From the NCBI GenBank assembly GCA_030141605.1, contig JAQGDQ010001215.1, positions 1 through 54,616 of the forward strand: a DNA stretch of 54,616 nucleotides, given 5' to 3'. A program made the translations under genes and the position numbers. Source of the stretch: Tubiluchus corallicola (lineage: Eukaryota > Priapulida > Priapulimorpha > Priapulimorphida > Tubiluchidae). Position 1 is the stretch's first letter. Every line of letters begins with the position of its first letter. Under the pieces are notes generated by a model. It saw only the letters and a list, made by a program, of their open reading frames with translations. It had not been told where the DNA came from and searched no databases. This document shows, one piece after another, positions 11,097-30,542 of this stretch.

Positions 11097-12120
11097 ATTG
11101 AAAGTTTGAGTGATAACAGTAAAATAAACACAACATACTAAGTGACTTGTTTTTTCCTTTAGCACACTACAAACAGTTTAAGTGATAACAGTAAAATAAA
11201 CACAACATACTGAGTGACTTGTTCTTCCCTTTAGCACATCACAAACAGTTTAAGTGATAACAGTAAAATAAACACAACATACTAAGTGACTTGTTCTTCC
11301 ATTTAGCACACCAGAAACAGTTTAAGTGATAACAGTAAAATAAACACAACATACTGAGTGACTTGTTTTTTCTTTTAGCACACCACAAACAGTTTAAGTG
11401 ATGACAGTAAAATAAACACAACATACTAAGTGACTTGTTCTTTCTTTAGCACACCACAAACAGTTTAAGTTATAACAATAAAATAAACACAACATACTAA
11501 GTGGCTTGTTCTTTCCTCTAGCACACCACAAACAGTTTAAGTGATAACAGTAAAATAAACCCAACATGCCGAGTGACTTGTTCTTTCTTCTAGCACACCA
11601 CAAACAGTTTAAGTGATAACAGTAAAATAAACACAACATGCCGAGTGACTTGTTCTTTCCTTTAGCACACCACAAACAGTTTAAGTGATAACAGTAAAAT
11701 AACCCCAACATGCTGAGTGACTTGCTCTTTCCTTTAGCACACCACAAACAGTTTAAGCGATAACAGTAAAATAAACCCAACATGCTGAGTGACTTGTGCT
11801 TTCCTTTAGCACACCACAAACAGTTTAAGTGATAATAGTAAAATAAACACAACATGCTGAGTGACTTGTTCTTTCCTCTAGCACACCACAAACAGTTTAA
11901 GTGATAACAGTAAAATGAACCCAACATACTGATTGACTTGTTCTTTCCTTTAGCACACCACAAACAGTTTAAGTGATAACAGTAGGATAAACCCAACATA
12001 CTGAGTGACCTGTTCTTTCCTTTAACACACCACAAACAGTTTAAGTGATAACACTAAAATATACACAACATGCTGAGTGACTTGTTCTTTCCTCTAGCAC
12101 ACCACAAACAGTTTAAGTAA
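11097..12120. repeat. 72-bp minisatellite, second array, about 14 units
   Basis: The 72-bp unit is the same as at 2727-3582, with AAACACAACATACTGAGTGA dominant on the left and AAACCCAACATGCTGAGTGA in the middle. The array ends about 20 bases before the splice acceptor of the receptor's first visible exon, so it lies in the upstream intron or 5' flank. It leaves long minus-strand open frames (213 and 61 codons) that I treat as artefacts. Confidence 0.9.
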
Positions 12121-12141
12121 AATAAACACCTGTTTTTTCAG

Positions 12142-19576
<7,435 letters not shown>

Positions 19577-19619
19577 GACTATAAATAACTTGCTTAGTCT
19601 AAACAAAACGTAAAAATGA

Positions 19620-19920
19620 CTGCAAAAGTGTATCCCCCATTCCTGAGTGAATAAGTCGACCCGAACCACTTCCTGCAAATGGCACACAAAGACGGTGTGA
19701 TAGAGAATTACGTCACGGTGACACGTGACGCTAGCGCCATCTTGTATCGTTGATAGTGTAACCCTCATTCCTGAGTGACGCGTCACTTCTTGCAAATGGC
19801 ACACAAAGACGGTGTGATAGAGAATTACGTCACGGTGACACGTGACGCTAGCGCCATCTTGTATCGTTCATAGTGTAACCCTCATTCCTGAGTGACCTGC
19901 AAATGGCACACAAAGATGGG
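19620..19920. repeat. Tandem 117-bp repeat carrying a copied piece of receptor exon C
   Basis: The 55 bases at 19400-19454 of the coding exon (GAGAATTACGTCACGGTGAC, GCTAGCGCCATCTTGT) recur at 19691-19745 and 19808-19862, 117 bases apart. They are joined to a non-exon piece (CTCATTCCTGAGTGA, CTGCAAATGGCACACAAA). The two downstream copies share a CACGTGACG variant absent from the exon, so the first copy was made once and then tandemly duplicated. Confidence 0.88.
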
Positions 19921-20330
19921 AAGGACAATAAAAAGTGGAAAGTCTTATGTGTGCAGCTTTAGGGAAGACGAAAAAGCAGTTATTTAGTATGTGCAAACAG
20001 TCAGCTAAAACGGTATTAATATTTAGCTGTTTCAATTTATCAAAATTGGCATAAATTAAGGCATCTTCGGTTTCATTATTAGTGTGCTGATATAGGTGCT
20101 AGTAAAAAAGGTAAAACTATAATTTTTACTCTTTGTAATTGTCTTTGCAATTGGTAAGCAGAATAATAACTGGTTTTTCATTTTGACTTTCTCGGCTTTA
20201 TATGAGTAAGATTTGATGATTGCCTTTCTCATTAAGTTCCAACAAGTTGAACTACACAAGTTGAACTTGTGTTTGCAAAGATTCCGTCTCGTCTGCAGCT
20301 TTTTCTCCAAGTCTGTGTCCTTGCCTCTCC
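19921..20330. other. Unique DNA after the receptor gene
   Basis: No gene or repeat is recognised. A poly(A) site of the receptor may lie here but is not clear. Confidence 0.5.
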
Positions 20331-20718
<388 letters not shown>

Positions 20719-20897
20719 TCTCTACCTCTCTCACAATTTCTTTTTTGCTTACCTTTTGCCCTATCTCGTGACGAATCCCAGAAGATGAGTGTAATTAACT
20801 GAATTTTCATATGTTAGCGCGTAAGGGGGGGGGGGCGTGACCACTCGCAGATTAATTATCAACCCGACTTCCGCCAAGACGCTAGATTACGGCTTAT

Positions 20898-21056
20898 AGG
20901 ACAAGAAAAGGGGTACCTGAAGTAGGTTTCAGAAAAATCGCCTTAAGAAATTATACTACTTTATAGCAATTTTATGCGTATATCATATTCGCATTGAAAG
21001 GAATTTTAGTTTGTTTTCATTTTAAATCTCCCGCAATGCTGTTCCGAAGTCGCCAT
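20898..21056. repeat. Dispersed repeat A, copy 2
   Basis: 20900-21012 matches 5388-5500. The right end continues into a minus-strand ATG at 21056 that opens a short frame starting MATSEQHCGRFK, close in sense to the frames at 21424 and 46446. A CRE-like TGACGTCA lies just upstream of that ATG (about 21061-21068). Confidence 0.65.
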
Positions 21057-21310
21057 TACATGACGTCATATACGCGCAAAATAAATCAAGGGAAGAAAAG
21101 GGAATGTTAAATTATGTCCCAAAAGACTTTCCTTGCAAATCTATATTACCTAGATTTTCGCTTACCTGCTAGAAAGACTTATGTAACTAGAAAAGAAAAT
21201 TACTAATTATTTAAAATATTTTCACCAATTGGTAAAATGTCGCTGACTCACCCTCCAGTTTGCACCACCCACTTACCAAAATATGTATTTTTAATCTTAC
21301 TGACAAGATA

Positions 21311-21575
21311 CAGTAATTTAAAATTTTATTTAGTTAGTAACTTGAGTGCTACGAATGCTCTGATTATTTTTTCAAACTTTACAAAATGTTATCTAACCTT
21401 GTTTCAAATGACCTGTCGTGAGAATGGCTGCGTCCAACGGTCATCGCGGGAGTTTAAATTTACATGTTTTATACAGCGTTACTGCCGATTGAAGTCCTGC
21501 ACACAAAAAGGCAGTACGTAAGCGATATAAAATTTCAAAACGAATTTTTCAAGTTTTATGTTTACGAAGGATTTT
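21311..21575 (+). repeat. Dispersed repeat E, copy 1, with a short conserved frame
   Basis: About 265 bases match the minus strand of 46300-46560. Shared words include TACGAATGCTCT, ATTATTTTTT and TGTTTCAA, and then a matching ATG. From the ATG at 21424 the frame reads MAASNGHRGSLN and continues to VLYSVTAD before a TGA at 21490-21492; beyond it the same frame still matches the partner (HKKAV, YKISK). One copy therefore carries a stop that the other lacks. The origin is unknown: a decayed mobile-element reading frame or a duplicated first exon. Confidence 0.6.
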
Positions 21576-21763
21576 CTTATGCTTTAAGTAAACTGCGCAT
21601 AATGTTCAACATAGTTTTTTTTACTAATAACACAAAACATTATCAGTTAAGAGTGTGATGACGTCTAAATGATGTCGCGTTGTTTATCTGTTCAACTCAT
21701 TAATCTTCTTCGTTTCAAAGTTTTTAATAGGTTCATTAACAAGCCCATAAATTAGCATATTAT

Positions 21764-22480
21764 ATGTATGTATGTAGTTTATTGACTAAAACAAGTTACA
21801 TGTATACACGAGGAACGAGGTAAATGCCACAATCGATGCATTAGTGATTTTAGTCCAGATTGTCACTTTACGTACATTTCCTACTCAAGATTATAGCATT
21901 AAAAACAGTGTTATGCATACAAGGTACATCAGCATGAAAATTGTAAAATTTCATAACGTATTATATAACAATTAGTGTGCTCAAAGAAGTGAGTTAAATC
22001 AGCAAAGTTTACATTGTCGTAGCGGTTTCTAATATTTGATGTTAGGGGGCGTGTCTGTATAACGTGTTTCTCAGTTTGAATGTCCCCACAAGGACATAAA
22101 CTATTCTCCCTTGGCTGTCTCGCCCATCAACCCGTTTCTATCCGCAGCCTCTGTGATTGAAGACGTATTCTTGTGAAGCTTATCCGATGATGCTCAAATA
22201 TTGTCGATTCAAAACGAGGAGTTTCGAGACCGGGGTTCAATTTCAAGTAGGTTACACAACGTGTAGAATTAAGCCGATTCCTTACGCGCTGTTCCAACAA
22301 AACTCTCTGCTGAGGTATATAGTCTGGCCGGTAATTCGCCTGAAGCTGGTCAAGACATCTAAGAAGTTTGCTGCCTGCATTCGTTGCTATGGCGACAGTT
22401 TTCATTAAAGGTTCGTGGCGAAAAGTATTTCTCATAAGTTTTGCCCATGTTTTCTGCTGCCTAGACCGTTGCCAAAATTA
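21764..22480 (-). mobile_element. 5'-truncated, decayed non-LTR retrotransposon 3' end
   Basis: Read on the minus strand, a frame from about 22480 encodes the tail of a LINE-type polyprotein: FTRIRLQSQRLRIETG, an in-frame TGA at 22129-22127, then WARQPRENSLCPCGDIQTEK and HVIQ, ending at 21931-21929. The CPCG...H pattern is the zinc-binding stretch after reverse transcriptase in many invertebrate LINEs; the expected last Cys is Arg here. A 3' UTR follows with AATAAA and an ACATACATA tail at about 21764-21790. The endonuclease and reverse transcriptase cores are missing. This is a dead insertion. Confidence 0.8.
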
Positions 22481-22890
22481 TACGTATACACAATTAAACA
22501 AAGGAAGCAAAGTTATTCCTGTGTATATTTCTCTGTCACTTGAATCACGACTTTTAGTGTGAATTCTCGCGTCTGCGCGGTAGTCCAACAGCCGCTGTTC
22601 CTAGAAGCTGCGCACGCAGCCAGCTGATCAATATAGCAACATCCGCTGGACAACAGCAAGGAATCCCCTGCTTCAACATGGCGGCCTCTATGTGATATAC
22701 AGAGAGATGAGGAACGAGGGCCTGGATGCTGCAGCCATTGTGATTTAGAAGATGCAATTGCTGGGTCAACCGACTCGAAACGTAAGAAATCTGATGGTAA
22801 GAAATTCCCGTGTGACGTCAGTCACAAAATTAATGCTTTTAAAAATATGATTAAATCGATAGAGATTAATTATAAGTGCTATCATAATCA
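22481..22890. other. Unique intergenic DNA
   Basis: No gene is recognised. A CRE-like TGACGTCA is near 22814. Confidence 0.5.
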
Positions 22891-22892
22891 GA

Positions 22893-23270
22893 CAATGTCC
22901 AAGTAGGCCTACTTTCGACTAAAATACATTTAGGCCTACTTTGAACTAAAATCCATTTAGGCCTACTTTTGTTTGCGTTGTGGTAAGAATGTTTTTGTAA
23001 TAATTTAACAAATCAGATCAGCACATCGTACGGGTCAATACAATGAGCCTAGATTTTTCAGTTTTCACAGGGTTAATCTTAACCCTTACTTGTCACTGTT
23101 GGAGAGCAAAAGTTTCCACACGTATATTGTTGAGCGTCATTTCATGCCTAGGACTACCGTAAGAGCTACTAGTCTGAGGTCAAGCAGCAGGACTACCGTA
23201 AGAGCTATTAGTCTGAGGTCAAGCAGCAGGACTACCGTAAGAGCTATTAGTCTGAGGTCAAGCAGCAGCA
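22893..23270. repeat. Two short minisatellites (27 bp x ~2.5; 39 bp x 3)
   Basis: TAGGCCTACTTT-type units of about 27 bases occur at 22900-22970. Three 39-bp units (GGACTACCGTAAGAGCTA, GTCTGAGGTCAAGCAGC) occur at 23150-23268. The 13-residue periodic frame over the second is an artefact. Confidence 0.85.
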
Positions 23271-23393
23271 TTATTAAGACAAGGAAGTAGATTTGGTACC
23301 AGTTCATATTGTGAATAAAATTGAATACAGGGTATTTTTGAACGGAAGTTTGCCAGTAGGCCTACAGTTGTATGTGTAAATGTAGTGTAGCCA

Positions 23394-24046
<653 letters not shown>

Positions 24047-24049
24047 CAT

Positions 24050-25240
24050 GTACTGGTTTTCTCGTGCTCCGGTTTTCTCCTGTTCCGGTTTTCTCATGCT
24101 CCGGTTTTCTCCTGTTCCGGTTTTCTCATGCTCCGGTTTTCTCCTGTTCCTGTTTTCTCATGCTCCAATTTTCTCCTGTTCCGGTTTTCTCACGTTCCGG
24201 TTTTCTCCTGTTCCGGTTTTCTCACGTTCCGGTTTTCTCATGTTCCGGTTTTCTCATGTTCCGGTTTTCTCCTGTTCCAGTTTTCTCCTGTTCCGGTTTT
24301 CTCATGTTCCGGTTTTCTCCTGTTCCTGTTTTCTCACGTTCTGGTTTTCTCATGTTCCGGTTTTCTCATGTTCCGGTTTTCTCATGCTCCGGTTTTCTCC
24401 TGTTCCGGTTTTCTCATGCTCCGGTTTTCTCCTGTTCCGGTTTTCTCATGTTCCGGTTTTCTCCTGTTCCTGTTTTCTCACGTTCTGGTTTTCTCCTGTT
24501 CCTGTTTTCTCATGTTCCGGTTTTCTCCTGTTCCTGTTTTCTCAAGTTCTGGTTTTCTCATGTTCCGGTTTTTTCATGTTCCAGTTTTCTCATGTTCCGG
24601 TTTTCTCCTGTTCCGGTTTTCTCCTGTTCAGGTTTTCTCCTGTTCCAGTTTTCTCATGTTCTGGTTTTCTCATGTTCCGGTTTTCTCCTGTTCCGGTTTT
24701 CTCCTGTTCCGGTTTTCTCCTGTTCCAGTTTTCTCATGTTCCGGTTTTCTCATGCTCAGGTTTTCTCCTGTTCCAGTTTTCTCATGTTCCGGTTTTCTCC
24801 TGTTCCAGTTTTCTCCTGTTCCTGTTTTCTCATGTTCCGTTTTTCTCCTGTTCCTGTTTTCTCACGTTCTGGTTTTCTCATGTTCCAGTTTTCTCATGCT
24901 CAGGTTTTCTCCTGTTCCGGTTTTCTCCTGTTCCGGTTTTCTCATGTTCCGGTTTTCTCATGTTCCGGTTTTCTCCTGTTCCTGTTTTCTCATGTTCCGG
25001 TTTTCTCCTGTTCCGGTTTTCTCATGTTCCAGTTTTCTCATGCTCAGGTTTTCTCCTGTTCCGGTTTTCTCATGTTCCAGTTTTCTCATGCTCAGGTTTT
25101 CTCCTGTTCCGGTTTTCTCATGTTCCGGTTTTCTCCTGTTCCGGTTTTCTCATGTTCCGGTTTTCTCGTGTTCCTGTTTTCTCATGTTCCGGTTACCGCC
25201 TGTTCCTGTTTTCTCACGTTCTGGTTTTCTCATGTTCCGA
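24050..25240. repeat. 16-bp satellite, about 74 units
   Basis: The unit GGTTTTCTCCTGTTCC has variants CTCATGTTCC, CTCATGCTCC and CTCACGTTCT. Since 16 is not divisible by three and the unit has no stop in any forward frame, all three plus frames stay open for 1.2 kb. This is a striking artefact, not a set of overlapping genes. Confidence 0.95.
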
Positions 25241-26200
25241 AAGAAATCCAATGATTATGCATGCGTCAACGGGGACTTTTTGCTGGTGGGACAAAAAATA
25301 CTGACCACATGCGAATAATTTGAATCTTTATGATTCATTTTACATGCACACTCAAGCACTGAAAGTTAATCTTCGAGCATGCTTTACTTAATTGTATAGG
25401 GACAATGAAACATATAAAACTCGAAATGGAAGTAATTTTTAATCTGTCGTGCATGTCGGGGGGAGCCGGGGTTCAGTGCTTTAAAAACAGTTGATGCCCC
25501 GGGGGCATAATAACCAATAGGCAAAGCCTGGGGCGCCAAACTTTGAGGGGCGTCACATTTTAGAAAGAAATCATATTGTCCTTGGATGGAAAACGTATAT
25601 ACTTGCATACCCACGTAAAGGGCGCATTTTATAACGTACCACAGACAGTAACTGAGCACAGCTTCAATATAAGTGCCACATGACGAACAGGTGCAAGGTA
25701 TCACACAACAAGCAGTTGAGAAGCCTGCTTATCTATAAGCGCTGTGCAAATACATGTAATTAATAACGACCACGTAGAAATTAGGTCAATAGTGTTTCTA
25801 ATACACCACAAATAATTGTTTAATCAGCTCATTACATAAACCACCATAAATTCACAATAGAGATGGGAGGGACAGAACCATCAGCCTGGGGCATCGTAAA
25901 GTGTTGATTATGCTGTTACAGTGGCATTAGGGTAAATATGACCAATGGTGGGTCAATTTTGACCACTAGTGGGGCATTTTAAACTCATTTTCCACTAGTT
26001 GTAAATAAAAAAATCTCTGCTCGTTGTAAAACCCATAAAGGTTTCTTTGGTTTTAATTTGGCAACTAACTAACCCTCACAAAAGACGTTAGTTTTTAACC
26101 GTCGACTGGTTTAAGTGTAAACGCTACGTGCGGCGGCATCAAGCGGTCAAGCGGATGCACGGTGACCCGGTAGTGTCGACGTACGATGCCACGTGACACG
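25241..26200. other. Unique intergenic DNA
   Basis: No gene is supported. A GC-rich patch at about 25450-25555 (GATGCCCCGGGGGCATAA) stands out in otherwise AT-rich sequence and may be part of an old mobile element. Confidence 0.5.
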
Positions 26201-26222
26201 CACGCTTTTGATTTTTGCTTAG

Positions 26223-26245
26223 CAGAAAGTTACCGCAACTTTCTG
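26223..26245. promoter_or_regulatory. Perfect 9-bp stem hairpin upstream of the small gene
   Basis: CAGAAAGTT (26223-26231) pairs with AACTTTCTG (26237-26245) around ACCGC. It lies about 125 bases before the ATG at 26369, in the 5' flank or a 5' UTR exon. The role is unknown. Confidence 0.45.
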
Positions 26246-26368
26246 TTATTCACGACCATCAGTTGCCGCATGAATCGTACGTGACGGCGCTGTGTGAAAG
26301 CGCCCTTACTACTAACCACATTTTTACTATTTCAGATTGTATGTCTGTCTACGTTGTGATATTTAAAG

Positions 26369-29300
26369 ATGGCAGACGCTTCAGTGCCAGTGGTGAGCAA
26401 CTTTTTGATTTTTTCCCACGGGGGACCAATAATAACACATTCTTACACTAGAGAGTTACGACAGGAAAAGGGTTAAGATTTTGACGAACAACCCAGTAAG
26501 TCCAATTTTGGGAACAAGTGAGGTAAAGTCTAATAAGCTTTTTCACAGTTTTGTTGTGCGCATGCGTAGTTGCTGTAGGTGAAAGGTTAAGTGTACCACA
26601 GCAACGCGTGTCATAACTACCACCGTCATGTGACACGTGTATAAGGCAAAGCTGTCTGCTGCATCAGTTCAGTAAGTTTAGTTGTTTTACTTGTTTGGGA
26701 ATAAGAAAAATGAACTAGGTGAGGTTCTATAACTAGCATTCGTCCCTTTTCTTGATTTCTATTACAATAGCATGGGCTGCGAGGCGTTGTCAAGTGAACA
26801 CAAATGCATTGTCTGGTACGCGCTTAACCTTTGACCTTCTCGCGATCATCGTCAATCGCTGGAACTGTGAAAAGGCTTATTTTGCCAAAAATTTCAAACA
26901 AACCTAGTAAATCCTCCGGAGCTTCTGTAAACAGCCTACCCCAACTGAACAGCCAGATAGGGGGTGTTCTGTAGAGCTTCACTGGCTTCATTGTCATTTG
27001 TGACCTTGGAACGAAAATCAATATTTCTATGTTTCATGTCAGAATTAGAAAAAGCAAATATTTCCCTTTAACTGGAGGAACGAAATTAAGACTACGGGGG
27101 GGGGGATACTATAGTTGTTACTGCAACCACAGAATTATTAACATCAGCAACAAAAACAGCAACAACTATAGCCACAACCACAACCATTGTCATCCCCCAC
27201 AAACCAAAAATAACCACCACCACCGCCACCGTCACCGCTGAAAAACAACAACTACAACAACGACCTTTCTACTATCCTTTATTTAATATCAATTGCTCAA
27301 TGTTTAAGTTTTTTGTAGAAAATATTCGGAGAGGCTACTGTAGATGGCGCCACGACACCGGTGGCGTACATGTGCTATGCCGAGTCGAAAAGTTTATCAA
27401 TGTGGAGAATAGAAGAAGTAGAAAAATGGATGAATAATGTGCTAAGTGGTGCAAAGCAAGTTATTGTGATTATTGATACAACAGGTAAATATTCGGTGAG
27501 GCTACTGTAGATGGCGCTACGACACGGTAAATTAAACATTCCCGTGTGAAATGTGTTTAATACTAGTTCTAATATTTCTGTGCCTGCCCTCATTTCGCCA
27601 TTCGCTAGTTAGACGGGCACTAGCGCCTGCATTTTGAAAATGCATTGCACAAAAAACAGGTGCTGTACCTCTCAGTTCGGATGTATTAGTTTGTGACGGA
27701 TTGAACACGTTCGATATCTCATGCGTGAGCACAGCTGTAAATTTGAAATTTGAATTTTCATCTTAAAACTTGCCTAGTTTTAGTACAACACACTGAATAT
27801 CTTACAGTAACACTGTACTTCAATTTTCTCTTTCGCAAACACGTGCAACATGCTCGTGGACTATTTTTGCTGTTGAAAATCATGTTAGTTTGTGATGTCA
27901 TCAACAGTTGGGCTCCACCACCGTTAATTACGTTTTTAATCTATTATTTAATTATGAGAAACGCTTTTGCACCATTAATTGTGTTAAAATGTATACTTTT
28001 TATCAGACTTATAAATGGGGTAGTGTATGAAAAATCATCCCGTCCACCTTTAAACAAATTTTAACTATGTTTAGGTGCTACAGATGTCACCACTGATCCT
28101 CGTATTATAAATAAGCTGTACCCAGACAATCTCTACCTCGGTGTATGGATACGATCTCCAGACTTTCAACGATCCTTTAATGAATTCAGGAAAACGTTCG
28201 GGAAAGGGAAAAAGGTATGCAAACATTATTTATAATGGAGAGCCACATCGTGTCATAATTTTAAAATTATTAATGTTTCCTAAATTAAACTGATAACATT
28301 AATGCCCACCAGTGTCTAAAAATCTTTTTATCTATATTCTGTAAGGGATAGCAGACTAGGTGACTTTATAGTCCTTTCGCTATCCTTTCTCTAGTTCTAG
28401 ATCTATCTATATGTTTTAACCGGTCTTCAAAACTTATTACCGATTCTTTAATTAATCATGTTTTATTGTAGTATTATAAAGAGATAAATAAATTCAAATT
28501 GAATGGAATTGATTGAATTGAATTGAATTGCCTTTTCGCTATCCTTTCTCTAGTTCTAGATCTATCTATTCATTTTAACCGTTCTTCAAAACTTATAAGC
28601 GATTCTTTAATTAACCATGTTTTATTGTAGCATTATAAAGAGATAAATAAAGTAAAACTGAATTGAGTTGAGTTGAATTGAATTGTCTTTTCGCTATCCT
28701 TTCTCTAGTTCTAGATCTTTCTATACATTTTAACCGTTCTTCAAAACTTATTAGCGATTCTTTTATTAATCATGTTTTATTGTAGTTATATTAGAAAGCG
28801 ATAAATAAATTAAAATTGAATGGAATTGAGTGAATTGAATTGAATTGTCTTTTCGCTATCCTTTCTCTAGTTCTAGATCTATCTATTCATTTTAACCGTT
28901 CTTCAAAACTTATAAGCGATTCTTTAATTAACCATGTTTTATTGTAGTTATATTAGAAAGCGATAAATAAATTAAAATTGAATTGAATAGTTTTGCTGTC
29001 GAGAACTGTGAAAAGGTTTATTACTGAAACACTTTTATGATACTATCGAAATGTGTTTCTCAATTGCAAACAAAAAACAAGAATTCATTCCTAATTCCAA
29101 TCGATCGCAGAATTAGTTATTCATCCAAACCCTCCCCAAATCCTCCTGAGTTAAAACAGCATGATGTACTTATTTTACATTATCGTGTCATAACATACAA
29201 TCTGTAAACGAAAATATATAAGTGTTAGGTGACGTCACAACATGTTACAATTCAATATTTAATCATGGGAACTTCTATCCTGACACCTACAGTGTCTTTA

Positions 29301-30106
29301 TTAAGTTTAGAGGTAGCTTTGCCTCTTAACGTGGGGAAAGACTTTACTTCCCTTTAACTACAGTTTGTACATATTAAGTTTAGAGATAGCTTTGCCTCTT
29401 AACGTGGGGAAACTTTACTTCCCTTTAACTACAGTTAGTACATATTAAGTTTAGAGATAGCTTTGCCTCTTAACGTGGGGAAACTTTACTTCCCTTTAAC
29501 TACAGTTAGTACATATTAAATTTAGAGATAGCTTTGCCTCTTAACGTGGGGAAACGTTACTTCCCTTTAACTACAGCTTGTACGTATTAAGTTTAGAGAT
29601 TAACTATGTAACAAGAATAACAAAGTTAATACTATTTAAGGTGCTTGGTGTTTGAGATAAAACAGAAATTTGAGTGTTCACAGAATTATCTAGGGTACGG
29701 TTCCCGTGCAGGAACAAACGTACAAGTTCATTTGATGCAAGACTGTAAACATTGATGTTAAAAGCTGACAAAAGAGTGCAGAGATTTACAAATAAGTCAT
29801 GTCTGTTGGCCTGGTGGTCAAAACCTCTTTACCTTTTTAAAGTTTTATTCATATTTTGTTTGAGTTTAAAACTTTTTCTAAGTACCTAAGAAACTTTTCT
29901 ACGCTTTATCCTATCCTAATTTCGATCCCATGACCCAATATAATTTAACAATTTTGCATTTTCAGATTCACATGGTTGAGCAAGAGGAGTTTGCTGACGA
30001 ACTAAAAGAACTGCTAGAAGATAAGAACGTCATGTTCCCCTCAGATTTAATCAATAGACTTACTGAGCAGGTTAAACTCAACGCACAAATGGAAGAATCA
30101 AGATAG
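26369..30106 (+). CDS. Uncharacterised 156-residue alpha/beta protein, four exons
   Basis: The coding exons are 26369-26392, 27319-27484, 28075-28214 and 29966-30106, with GT-AG introns in phases 0, 1 and 0. The ATG has a strong context (AAAGATGG), and AATAAA lies at 30274-30279. The product starts MADASVPV. A strand (PVAYMCYAES), helix (MWRIEEVEKWMNNVL), strand (AKQVIVIIDTT), helix, strand (NLYLGVWIRS), helix (FQRSFNEFRKTFG), short strand (KKIHMVEQ) and acidic helices follow. This alternation suits a flavodoxin/Rossmann-like or TIR-like core, but no TIR BB-loop or catalytic signature is seen, so I name no family. It is soluble, with no signal peptide or membrane segment. Every exon keeps frame, so it looks intact. 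Confidence 0.75.
26393..27318. other. Intron 1 of the small gene
   Basis: The intron begins GTGAGC and ends TTTTTTGTAG. It holds dispersed repeat D (26550-26692), a G run near 27098-27106 and Asn/His-coding CAACAA/CAC triplets (27120-27265) that are low complexity. Confidence 0.65.
26550..26692. promoter_or_regulatory. Dispersed repeat D, copy 2
   Basis: This copy of 13018-13155 lies about 160 bases into intron 1. The NRF1-like word is one base off (TGCGCATGCGTA). GTTGCTGTAGGTGAAAGG, the GTGACACGTG stretch and CAGTTCAGTAAG are kept. Confidence 0.55.
27320..27528. repeat. 43-bp direct duplication spanning both ends of exon 2
   Basis: 27320-27362 (AAATATTCGG, GGCTACTGTAGATGGCGC) is repeated at 27487-27528. 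The first copy begins at the acceptor side of exon 2 and the second begins right after its donor dinucleotide, so both splice junctions sit at equivalent points of the duplicate. Confidence 0.85.
27597..28063. repeat. Dispersed repeat C, copy 3 (~470 bp) in intron 2
   Basis: A full-length match to 6735-7205, ending about 12 bases before the acceptor of exon 3 of the small gene. It may contribute the polypyrimidine/branch region (TTAACTATGTTTAG) of that intron. Confidence 0.75.
28373..28990. repeat. ~158-bp tandem repeat, four units, retroposon-tail-like
   Basis: Units starting TCGCTATCCTTTCTCTAG at 28377, 28536, 28691 and 28853 end in AGATAAATAAA and GAATTG pentamers. Each unit looks like the 3' end of a non-LTR retroposon with an AATTG tail, tandemly repeated inside intron 3. 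Confidence 0.85.
29301..29600. repeat. 71-bp minisatellite, four units
   Basis: Units start TTAAGTTTAGAGATAGCTTT at 29301, 29374, 29445, 29516 and a partial at 29587, each with CCTCTTAACGTGGGG and TTCCCTTTAACTACAG. The array is in intron 3 of the small gene. Confidence 0.9.
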
Positions 30107-30273
30107 CCTAACGACAATCAGCTTCCAGGAATGAGGGGAATGGATCAATCCGAAGCCAGCCAAACTTAGCTCAAGAATTATTGTTACCTTGGAAGTGCTA
30201 ATAGTGCCATGGCAGAACAACCTGCTGCTGTACAGATCAAAATTTTAAAGTTTAACGCACTCTGTCATGTCAG

Positions 30274-30279
30274 AATAAA
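30274..30279 (+). terminator. AATAAA polyadenylation signal of the small gene
   Basis: AATAAA lies 168 bases after the stop codon. The hAT-like element begins 14 bases later, so the cleavage site would fall at or inside its left end. Confidence 0.5.
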
Positions 30280-30292
30280 CTGTAAACACACG

Positions 30293-30488
30293 CAGGGCCT
30301 ATTTCAGCCTAAGCGAGGCCGGGGGAAGTGGGGCGTGTGAGGCCCCCTCAACATTTTTGAAATGCTAGAACGCCGGAGAAGCATTTTCGAAGAGAAAGTA
30401 TGGAGTTATACAGTTGTTAAAGGAAAGAACAATTAAAAGAAAAACTGCTTTATTCTCAAGACCAGTTCTTAATACTTGTCAATACTGG

Positions 30489-30542
<54 letters not shown>

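Noticed and set aside
26369-30106. Calling the small gene a TIR-domain protein
   Set aside because: Strand-helix order fits, but the BB-loop, catalytic Glu context and typical first strand of TIR domains are not visible.
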